A stretch of DNA of 17,648 nucleotides from Opitutus sp. GAS368 (GTDB taxonomy: Bacteria > Verrucomicrobiota > Verrucomicrobiia > Opitutales > Opitutaceae), in the NCBI GenBank assembly GCA_945862035.1, contig CAMAXB010000027.1, positions 1 through 17,648 of the forward strand, given 5' to 3'. Positions 1-8,283 of this stretch are shown one piece after another (positions within the stretch are counted from its first letter, which is position 1; each line of letters begins with the position of its first letter). The notes beneath the pieces were generated by a model that did not search any database, had not been told where the DNA came from, and was given only the letters and a program-made list of their open reading frames with translations. Made by a program: the position numbers and the translations under genes.

Positions 1-1
1 G

Positions 2-703
2 CAGTCGGAAGTTGACCGGGCGCGCTCAGAGTTTGCGGCGTCCCGCGCCGAGCTCTCGCTGCTGACCCTCCGCCTCTCCCGGACTGAGGTGAAGGCGCCC
101 TTTGACGGGGTGGTCGGGTCCCGGTCCCTCTCGGCCGGCGACTACGTCAACACCAGCACCACGTTGACCACGCTCAATGATCTGAGCCGAATGAAGGTAA
201 CCTTCCAGGTGCCCGAGCGCTTCATCGAAAAGGTCAAGTCCGGCACCCCTTTCCGGTTGATCTCCCGGGACCTGCAAACAGGTGATCCTGTCACTGGGGA
301 GGTTTATTTCGTTAGTTCCGTGATCGAGCGTGAGACGCGTTCGAGCGAGGTCAAGGGCATGCTGACCAATCCCTCCGCCCGGCTGCGCCCCGGCATGTTT
401 GCCAACATTGAGATCACGCTCGAGGTGCACGAGAATACCTTCACCGTCCCCGAGGGTGCGATCCTTACGACCACAACCGGAACGCAGATCATCGCGGTGC
501 GCGACCAGGGCGCCGACAAGGTCGCCGAGTTCGTCCCGGTTAAACTCGGGCTCCGCACCCGTGGGGCCGTCGAGATCCTGCCGCTCAATGTCCCGCTGAC
601 CGATAACATGGTGATCGTGGGCTCCGGCGTGGGCGGCATCGCCCTCTTCCCGGGCATCAAGCTCATTCCCCGGCCGCTGAATCCGGCGTTTTCCCAAAAG
701 TAA
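2..703 (+). CDS. RND efflux periplasmic adaptor (membrane-fusion protein), 5' partial
   Basis: C-terminal 233 residues of a HlyD/AcrA-type adaptor. The frame is open from base 2, so the true start lies outside the window; the GTG at 89 is internal. In tripartite pumps this protein bridges the inner-membrane RND permease and an outer-membrane channel. Visible order: the end of the coiled-coil hairpin (Leu/Arg/Glu-rich, bases 2-85), the second lipoyl half with the hallmark VKAPFDGVVG followed by GDYV, a beta-barrel domain (about 190-420, including the LRPGMFANIEI stretch typical of the family), and a membrane-proximal domain rich in Val and Gly. It ends in TAA 9 bp before the permease ATG, so the two are almost certainly co-transcribed and form one pump. 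No outer-membrane factor gene is in view downstream. The family call is firm; the substrate cannot be told. Confidence 0.93.
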   Translation, partial: QSEVDRARSEFAASRAELSLLTLRLSRTEVKAPFDGVVGSRSLSAGDYVNTSTTLTTLNDLSRMKVTFQVPERFIEKVKSGTPFRLISRDLQTGDPVTGEVYFVSSVIERETRSSEVKGMLTNPSARLRPGMFANIEITLEVHENTFTVPEGAILTTTTGTQIIAVRDQGADKVAEFVPVKLGLRTRGAVEILPLNVPLTDNMVIVGSGVGGIALFPGIKLIPRPLNPAFSQK

Positions 704-712
704 GGCCACGCC

Positions 713-3700
713 ATGATTCTTTCCGATCTCTCGATCAAGCGACCCGTCATCTGCCTGGTCGGTGCTCTCATCATCATTCTGGTCGGCAGCATCGCATTCT
801 CCTCGCTGCCCGTGCGCGAGTACCCGAGCACCGATTCACCGATCATCTCCGTCGGTGCAGGTTACCGTGGAGCCTCGGCGGAGGTCGTCGAGGCGAAGGT
901 GACCGAGACGCTTGAGAAGGAGCTGGCGACGATCGAGGGCATCAAGCTGATGCGATCCTTCTCCGGGGAGGGCTTCTCACGCATCTCGATCGAGTTTCTG
1001 CTGAGCCGCAACATCGATGAGGCGGCCAACGACGTTCGAGACCGGGTTTCGCGCGCGGTCGGTCGTCTGCCGCAGGAGGTCGAGACTGTGCAGGTTTCCA
1101 AAACCGACGCGGACTCGGACCCGATCCTTTCCCTTTCATTCAACTCGGATCGCTACAATCGCCTCGAGTTGACCGAGATGGTCGACCGGATCGCCATTCA
1201 ACGCATTCAAACCGTTCCCGGCGTCGGTGCAGTCGATCTCCAGGGGCAGCGCTACGCGATGCGCCTGTGGGTGAACAGCGACAAGCTGGCCGCCTACAAT
1301 CTGACGGTGACCGACGTCCGGAACGCATTGCGGCAGCAGAATGTCGACCTTCCCAGCGGCCGAATTGAGTCCCTGTCGCGTGAGTTCCCGGTGCGGCTCC
1401 AAGGTGCCATGTCGAATCCGGTGGATTACGAGAATTTGGTGCTGGCGACCCGGGGTAACTATCAGGTCAAGTTTTCCGACATCGGCCGGGTGGAGCTTGG
1501 TCGCGAGGATTACCGGCGTGAAACCCTGTTTAATGGGCGTCCCACGGTCGGCGTGTCCATCGTCCGTCAGGCCCAGTCGAACCTTCTTGATGTCGCGAAC
1601 GACATCAAGGCCATGCTGCCCTCGATTCAGGCGGATTTGCCTGAGGGCGTGAACATCAACGTCGCCAACGATACCAGCGTCTTCGTCGAGCGCTCGGTCA
1701 AAGAGGTGTACAAGACCCTCTGGGAGGCCATGGGTCTCGTCGTCCTCATGATTTTCCTCTTCCTCCGGGACTGGCGGGCCACCGTGATTCCGCTGATGGC
1801 GATTCCGGTCTCGGTCATTGGTACCTTCGCGGCGATGGGAGCCTTGGGCTTCTCGATCAACGTGCTGACCCTGCTGGCGCTGGTGCTCGCGGTCGGCCTC
1901 GTCGTGGACGACGCCATCGTGATGTTGGAGAATATTTATCGCCGCGTAGAGGAAGGTGAGGAGCCCATCCTCGCCGCAATTCATGGGGCCCGGCAGGTCG
2001 CATTCGCAATCATCGCCACCACGATGACCCTGGTCGCGGTTTTCCTGCCGGTTGCATTCCAAAAGGGGCAGACCGGCCGTCTCTTCTATGAATTTGGCAT
2101 CACCCTGGCGGTGGCAGTCAGCATTTCGGGTGTCATCGCTCTCACGCTGACCCCCATGCTGTGCTCCCGGATGCTGAAGGTGAAGGTCGTCAATGGCCGC
2201 GCACAGCACAACTGGTTCTACGAAAAGACCGAGCCGTTCTTCGTGCACCTGAACGCCATCTTTGGCCGGATGCTGCGGCTCTCGCTGCGCGCTTCATGGC
2301 TCGTGCTGGGCGGCACCCTTGTCTTCACGATTACCGGCTTTTTTCTGTATTCCCAACTGCAGCGCGAGATCACGCCGCTGGAGGATCGCGGCGTCTTCAA
2401 CGCGAGCTTCAGCGGTCCCATTGGCGCGACCCCCGATTACGTACGGGTCTATTCCAATCAGATGGACGAGATGATCCGGCAGATTCCCGAGGTCGAGCGG
2501 ACGTTTCACAACAGCGGTTTTGGCACCTTTGCGAGCGTCAGCGTCGCCCTCAAGCCGTGGGAAGAGCGCACGCGCACCACGCAGGAAATCATCGCGGAAG
2601 TCCGTGGTAAATTCAGCCAGCAGATCACGGGCGGTCAGGCCAACGCCAGCCCGGTCCGGCCCTTCGGCGGCGGTGGCAGCAGCGGTCGCGGCGGTAGCAG
2701 TGGTGGTGGCGGTGGCATTCAGATGGTGCTGCTCGGCAGTAATTTTGACGAGCTCCAGCGCGTGGGCCAGGAGATCATTGCAGTGACTCGCCAGGGCACG
2801 ATGATCAGTAATCCGCGCGTCAATCCCTCGCCCACCAAGCCGCAGCTGAATGTGCGCATCGATCGGGCGCGGGCGGCGGACTTGCGAGTTCCCATCGCGG
2901 ACATCGGAACCGCCCTCGAGACGATGCTGGGTGGCAGCCGGTCGACTACGTTCCAACGCGGCAATCAGCAGTACGATGTGCTGGTCCAGGTTGAGGATGT
3001 TGACCGGGGTACGCCCAACGATCTGGCCCGCATCTATGTCAAGGCCCAGACTGGCCAGCTGATTCAGCTGAGCAATCTGGTGACTTACGATGAGTCGACG
3101 GTCCCGGAGAACTTCCCGCATTTCAACCGCATGCGCTCGGTCACCATCTTCGGCCAGATTGCCTCCGGCTCCACCATCGGTGACGCCGTGACCTACATGG
3201 AGGGAATCACGCGGCCCCTGCTCCCGGCCGGTATCGCGTTTGCCTGGGATGGCGAGGCGAGGGAATTCGCGGAGAGCGGCAGCGACACGTATATTCTGTT
3301 CGGCCTCGCGTTGCTGTTCACGTTCCTGATTTTGGCGGCTCAATTTGAATCATGGGTGCATCCGGTCACGATCTTCACCGGTGTGGCGATCGCGCTCGCG
3401 GGTGGGATCATGGTGCTCTATTGTACGCGATTCTGGGGACCGGCGATGACGGATAACATCTTCTCTCGGTTCGGCCTGATCATGCTGATTGGGCTGGTGG
3501 CCAAGAATGGTATCCTGATCGTGGAGTTCGCCAACCAGCTCCAGATCGAGGGCCGCAACGCCTATGACGCCGCGCTCGAATCGACCATCACCCGCTTCCG
3601 GCCCATCATCATGACGTCGATCGCGACGATCCTTGGGGCCGTTCCGATTGCGTTTGCCAGCGGCCCCGGTTCTGAGACGCGCAATCCCATGGGGATCGTG

Positions 3701-3910
3701 GTGGTGGGCGGACTTTTGATTGCCACCTGTCTGACGCTCTTTGTGGTGCCGATCTTTTACATCCTGGTCGATCGGCTGGTGGTCAAGGTGACCGGTCACT
3801 CCAGTGCGCACGGCCTCAAGCGCGCTGCGGAGATCGACAAGGAGATGGATCGACCCGACCAGCATGGTCGCCCGCATGGCCACGGCGAAGAGCCCGTGAT
3901 GGCCAAGTAG
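713..3910 (+). CDS. RND multidrug-type efflux permease (AcrB/HAE1 family)
   Basis: Complete 1065-residue proton-driven inner-membrane transporter of the hydrophobe/amphiphile efflux family, close to the usual length of about 1030-1060. The N-terminus (MILSDLSIKRPV, then a TM helix) is typical. The proton-relay residues are present: Asp399-Asp400 in GLVVDDAIVMLENI (TM4; AcrB D407/D408) and Lys931 in GLVAKNGILIVEF (TM10; AcrB K940). Two large periplasmic loops separate TM1/2 and TM7/8, as in all RND pumps. Residues 652-668 form a Gly/Ser tract with one Arg inside the second periplasmic loop, longer than the short Gly-rich turn usual at this place. The C-terminal tail is hydrophilic and His/Asp-rich (about residues 1035-1065). 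It starts 9 bp after the adaptor stop and is followed by an intrinsic terminator. Substrate could be drugs, bile-like compounds or solvents; the sequence does not say. Confidence 0.96.
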   Translation: MILSDLSIKRPVICLVGALIIILVGSIAFSSLPVREYPSTDSPIISVGAGYRGASAEVVEAKVTETLEKELATIEGIKLMRSFSGEGFSRISIEFLLSRNIDEAANDVRDRVSRAVGRLPQEVETVQVSKTDADSDPILSLSFNSDRYNRLELTEMVDRIAIQRIQTVPGVGAVDLQGQRYAMRLWVNSDKLAAYNLTVTDVRNALRQQNVDLPSGRIESLSREFPVRLQGAMSNPVDYENLVLATRGNYQVKFSDIGRVELGREDYRRETLFNGRPTVGVSIVRQAQSNLLDVANDIKAMLPSIQADLPEGVNINVANDTSVFVERSVKEVYKTLWEAMGLVVLMIFLFLRDWRATVIPLMAIPVSVIGTFAAMGALGFSINVLTLLALVLAVGLVVDDAIVMLENIYRRVEEGEEPILAAIHGARQVAFAIIATTMTLVAVFLPVAFQKGQTGRLFYEFGITLAVAVSISGVIALTLTPMLCSRMLKVKVVNGRAQHNWFYEKTEPFFVHLNAIFGRMLRLSLRASWLVLGGTLVFTITGFFLYSQLQREITPLEDRGVFNASFSGPIGATPDYVRVYSNQMDEMIRQIPEVERTFHNSGFGTFASVSVALKPWEERTRTTQEIIAEVRGKFSQQITGGQANASPVRPFGGGGSSGRGGSSGGGGGIQMVLLGSNFDELQRVGQEIIAVTRQGTMISNPRVNPSPTKPQLNVRIDRARAADLRVPIADIGTALETMLGGSRSTTFQRGNQQYDVLVQVEDVDRGTPNDLARIYVKAQTGQLIQLSNLVTYDESTVPENFPHFNRMRSVTIFGQIASGSTIGDAVTYMEGITRPLLPAGIAFAWDGEAREFAESGSDTYILFGLALLFTFLILAAQFESWVHPVTIFTGVAIALAGGIMVLYCTRFWGPAMTDNIFSRFGLIMLIGLVAKNGILIVEFANQLQIEGRNAYDAALESTITRFRPIIMTSIATILGAVPIAFASGPGSETRNPMGIVVVGGLLIATCLTLFVVPIFYILVDRLVVKVTGHSSAHGLKRAAEIDKEMDRPDQHGRPHGHGEEPVMAK

Positions 3911-3924
3911 CGGCTTTGTGAATC

Positions 3925-3958
3925 AAGCGGTCGGCGCTTCGGCACCGGCCGCTTTTTT
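3925..3958 (+). terminator. Intrinsic terminator of the RND efflux operon
   Basis: AAGCGGTCGG (3925-3934) pairs with CCGGCCGCTT (3944-3953), with one T-G wobble. Inside is a C/A mismatch and a GC-TTCG-GC cap. A T-run follows immediately (3952-3958). It begins 14 bp after the permease stop codon on the plus strand. UUCG-capped stem plus U-tract is a classic Rho-independent signal. Confidence 0.9.
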
Positions 3959-4121
3959 GTGCCGCCGGCCGACCGCCGCCGTTATCTCGTTGCGCCGGCT
4001 GATCCACTGGGGGCTACCTCCGGTCTGACCGCTGGAAGTTGCTCGGCCAAGGCTGGCGTCGGTCTGAAAGCGCATACCCTTGGCCGGCGATGCCCAACCC
4101 CTCCCATCAGGCAATGCCGTC
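3959..4121. other. Gene-free spacer between two convergent terminators
   Basis: GC-rich stretch between the RND operon terminator and the typA terminator. Frames crossing it show no recognisable protein, and I see no RNA gene or repeat. It looks like plain convergent intergenic DNA. Confidence 0.6.
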
Positions 4122-4150
4122 AAAAAAAGGCCGCACCCAGCGGTGCGGCC
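4122..4150 (-). terminator. Intrinsic terminator of typA
   Basis: Read on the minus strand, GGCCGCACC (4150-4142) and GGTGCGGCC (4137-4129) form a perfect 9-bp stem around a GCTG loop. A run of seven T follows (A-run at 4122-4128 on plus). It lies about 30 bp beyond the typA stop codon. Confidence 0.92.
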
Positions 4151-4181
4151 TCGGAAAGAGCTGGAGCGAGATCCGCTGGGC

Positions 4182-6002
<1,821 letters not shown>

Positions 6003-6070
6003 AGCGCGGGCGCGGTAGTACTTCGGAAAAAGGGAGAACGTGCGGACCCCCTTCGTCGAAGGCAAGGCCG

Positions 6071-6091
6071 AAGGTCGGACCATCCGACCTT
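6071..6091 (-). other. Hairpin between the esterase stop and typA start
   Basis: AAGGTCGGA and TCCGACCTT form a perfect 9-bp stem with a 3-base loop, about 55 bp beyond the esterase stop on the minus strand and about 70 bp before typA. No T-run follows, so it is not a standard intrinsic terminator. It could stabilise the esterase mRNA 3' end, act as a partial terminator, or sit in the typA leader. Confidence 0.45.
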
Positions 6092-6144
6092 GAAGCCGGA
6101 TTGTCACCCAGGCGCACAATGAATTCCACTGACGGCGCCTGCCG

Positions 6145-7041
6145 CTAGGGCAGGAAACCCCGGCGGCGCAGCCAGAAGCGAAAGTCAGCCGCCCAGGGCG
6201 GAGCTTCCCGACCCGGCCGACCAAAACCGAGGCCATGGGCGCCCTTTTCGTAGATGTGGAGGTCAAAGGGCACCCCGGCCTTCCGTAAGGCCGACGCGAA
6301 CAAGAGGGCGTTCTCGACTGGGACCGTCGCATCTTCGACCGTGTGCCAGATGAAGGTGGGTGGCGTTTGGGTGGTGACTTGCAGCTCGTTTGACAGCGCG
6401 ATGACCAAGTCGGCGGGCGCGTCCTTGCCCAAAAGGTTATTACGCGAGCCGTTGTGGCCGAGGGGGCCCATGGTGATGACCGGGTAGCACAGCACCCCCA
6501 GATCAGGACGGGAACTCTCCCGATCAAACGGATCGCCGGCGTCGGCCCGGCCAGCGTCAAACCGGGTGAGGAGCGTTGAGGCAAGATGTCCTCCCGCCGA
6601 TGACCCCATGACCCCTACGCGAGCCGGATCCAGTCCGTCGCGGCGGGCCAGTGCGCGGACCATGCGGAGTCCGCGGGCCGCGTCCTCCAGCATACGGGGG
6701 TGGCGGTACCCATGGCTGCCCAGACGGTACTGGAGAACATAGCAGGCAATGCCCTGTTCGGTCAGCCATTCGGCGTAGCCGGCACCCTCGTGGCCCGCGA
6801 GGGCACCGTAGCCTCCTCCCGGAAGAATGAGCATCGATGCGCCCGTTCGCTTGGCGGGGTCCGGCAGGTAGGCGGTCAGTTTGGGAACATCATTCGCCGA
6901 GGTCCCCAAGGCCCCCGGGGCGCCCTCGGGCCAGAGCGGAAAGGGATCCCCCGCGGTGGCTGCGGCCAGGCGATTCACCGCCGCGAGGAAACCGAGAATG
7001 AATAACACGGCGTGGGCGGCCGAGCGAAGGAAGAGGGGCAT
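6145..7041 (-). CDS. Secreted alpha/beta-hydrolase esterase (acetylxylan-esterase / BD-FAE-like)
   Basis: 298-residue serine esterase. The N-terminus (MPLFLRSAAHAVLFILGFLA) is a signal peptide, with a likely signal-peptidase site near residue 28-30 (AAATAG), so it should act outside the cytoplasm. It has an oxyanion-hole motif LPGGGYG (73-79), a nucleophile elbow GSSAG with Ser148, and probable triad partners Asp237 (EDATVP) and His269 (KGAHGLG). This arrangement is typical of the carbohydrate acetyl-esterase and dienelactone-like families that deacetylate xylan fragments; a general carboxylesterase is the alternative. The ATG at 7041 was chosen because the signal peptide begins there. The frame stays open to 7632 but crosses a terminator and hairpin-rich DNA without protein character. 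The gene lies upstream of typA on the same strand, 142 bp away, so a shared transcript is possible. Confidence 0.88.
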   Translation of the reverse strand: MPLFLRSAAHAVLFILGFLAAVNRLAAATAGDPFPLWPEGAPGALGTSANDVPKLTAYLPDPAKRTGASMLILPGGGYGALAGHEGAGYAEWLTEQGIACYVLQYRLGSHGYRHPRMLEDAARGLRMVRALARRDGLDPARVGVMGSSAGGHLASTLLTRFDAGRADAGDPFDRESSRPDLGVLCYPVITMGPLGHNGSRNNLLGKDAPADLVIALSNELQVTTQTPPTFIWHTVEDATVPVENALLFASALRKAGVPFDLHIYEKGAHGLGFGRPGREAPPWAADFRFWLRRRGFLP

Positions 7042-7213
7042 GACGTCTGGAATGGGCTGGAGAGGGCGGGGTAGGGGTAAACACGGGCAGGCTCGCCGGG
7101 CTGAACAAGCCCGCGGAAAAGGAGCAGGCCATACGCGGCGGGAAACCGCGGGAAAACGGCAATCAGATTTCGACATGGCCGCCAAGGGCGCCGGGCCTGG
7201 CAGACCTCCGCGC

Positions 7214-7254
7214 CCAAAACCAAAAAGGCCCGTGGAACCGAAGTTCCACGGGCC
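7214..7254 (-). terminator. Strong intrinsic terminator with no protein gene upstream
   Basis: On the minus strand GGCCCGTGGAAC and GTTCCACGGGCC (7254-7243 and 7238-7227) form a perfect 12-bp stem with a TTCG tetraloop. TTTTTGGTTTTGGG follows. It is oriented to end transcription coming from the right, but the next 900 bp in that direction hold no recognisable protein gene. This is the main evidence for a noncoding transcript. It also insulates the esterase gene, which starts about 170 bp further on. Confidence 0.88.
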
Positions 7255-8015
7255 AAATAGGGGGTTGGAGTTCGCCACGCTCTCTTTCCCAGGTGCCTGC
7301 GTTTGGCGCTCTCGCTTTCGCGGGCCGCAGACTCCCCGACGCCACTCCGCACGGCATGCGCGGCTTTCGGTCTCATGGCGGGACCGCCCTGACCGTTGCC
7401 GGTCGGGGTGTATTGAGTGAGGCCTCTTTGCCTGGTTCGGTCGCTCTCTGCCGAGAACGGCTCGCCGGACAGGGTGCTGACACGCTTGCAATGGGCTTCG
7501 CGTCGGCACCGTTACCACAGGGACGGCCCCGGCTTGTGGCCGGGCGTTGGCCCCGTGTGACGGGTCTGACCTCTTAACTCTCAGGCTGCTTTTGCTTTGC
7601 AATGGGGTGAGGCGTTTTTCGCCCCGCCCCAAACAGGAACGTTTACGAGCTTTGCCAGACTCGTTCGCTCCCCACGCCCTGATCTCCTTTGCGCGCTCCC
7701 CCTTGCCGGAGGAGCCTTTTGGCGGGGTGGACCCGCCGGAAGACCTGGACGCGTGCTGGTACTACTGTAGCAGCCATGACCCTCTGGGTCACAGTATCAG
7801 TGCGGGAGTCGAAACTACTCCCGGACCTGACTCGGCTCGCTCCGCGGTTTCTATTTCGCGGCTCGCCGCTCAGCTCCTGATCGTGAACAACTGGACCGGG
7901 CACGACCCCGGCCAGAGGAACTGGTGATAGATGCCTGTCCCGGCGATTGCTCGCACAAGGAAGGGGAGGGTCGAACCAGCTTCGACCATCCTTTCCCCGG
8001 TTGCCCGGGATTATC
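7255..8015 (-). ncRNA. Candidate large structured noncoding RNA
   Basis: This gene-free stretch is dense in short, unrelated hairpins. Clear ones on plus coordinates: 7391-7404 (5 bp), 7450-7461 (4 bp), 7473-7510 (12 positions with one mismatch, 14-nt loop), 7528-7544 (6 bp), 7552-7564 (5 bp), 7604-7630 (10 bp plus one mismatch, five-base loop), 7721-7737 (6 bp), 7777-7791 (6 bp), 7803-7823 (7 bp), 7842-7861 (5 bp), 7891-7915 (9 bp plus a bulge), 7969-7987 (7 bp), 7996-8009 (5 bp). Orientation comes from the intrinsic terminator at its minus-strand 3' end. Open frames on both strands are Arg/Pro/Ser-rich with no motif. I looked for tmRNA, RNase P, SRP, 6S and rRNA signature sequences and found none. 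The 5' end is unknown, and it may be two shorter RNAs. Confidence 0.5.
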
Positions 8016-8120
8016 CCAGCCCTCGCTTCCGACAGGTTTTTCAGGCCGCCGTGCGCTTGGCTGTTCTATCAAGGAACGAGAGAGACGATGTTATTTTTTC
8101 GCCGAAAAGTCACGGTCATC

Positions 8121-8172
8121 TTCTGCACAACTTATTCACCATCAGTCCTATGGTGAATAACTGGTGAATAAC
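8121..8172. repeat. Cluster of DnaA-box-like 9-mers with tandem and inverted repeats
   Basis: TGGTGAATAAC occurs twice in perfect tandem (8151-8161, 8162-8172). TTATTCACCAT (8132-8142) is a perfect inverted copy of ATGGTGAATAA (8150-8160) across 7 bases. Read as 9-mers: TTCTGCACA (8121), TTATTCACC (8132) and two GGTGAATAA (8152, 8163). Each differs from the DnaA consensus TTWTNCACA at one position. Starts within each pair are 11 bp apart, about one helical turn. An AT-rich patch (8088-8099) lies just left. It could bind DnaA or be an operator for hrpB or the leftward RNA. Confidence 0.55.
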
Positions 8173-8283
8173 TTTTACGGGGCTTTGCAGCCGGTCCGAT
8201 CCGACGGTTCGCCCGCCTGGAGCGCGAAAAGCATGGGCTTGCGTCAGCGGGACGGGTCGCGACGCTCCATCTTTCGGATACAC

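Noticed and set aside
2666..2716. Minisatellite-like tandem DNA repeat
   Set aside because: The bases are an irregular mix of GGT, GGC, AGC and CGC codons with no constant repeat unit. It is better described as a coding low-complexity tract.
1136..3343. Long minus-strand frames opposite the RND permease
   Set aside because: His/Arg/Asp-rich antisense frames. The plus strand encodes a complete conserved permease over the same bases.
6003..6584. Long N-terminal extension of the typA frame (open to 6584)
   Set aside because: The extension runs antisense-like through the esterase gene in another frame and lacks family similarity. TypA begins exactly at MNQNIRNIAIIAHVDHGK.
7042..7632. N-terminal extension of the esterase frame to 7632
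   Set aside because: It crosses the strong terminator and hairpin block, and its residues are Arg/Pro-rich shadow type. The signal peptide begins at 7041.
7643..7903. Minus-strand frame of 86 codons, and the neighbouring 7851-8072 frame
   Set aside because: Basic, low-information composition with no family motif, as expected from a GC-rich noncoding RNA read in frame.
7547..7927. Plus-strand frame of 126 codons ending VNNWTGHDPGQRNW
   Set aside because: No recognisable domain and no ribosome-binding site. It passes through many hairpins, and the terminator shows minus-strand transcription. Kept as an alternative to the RNA call but not supported.
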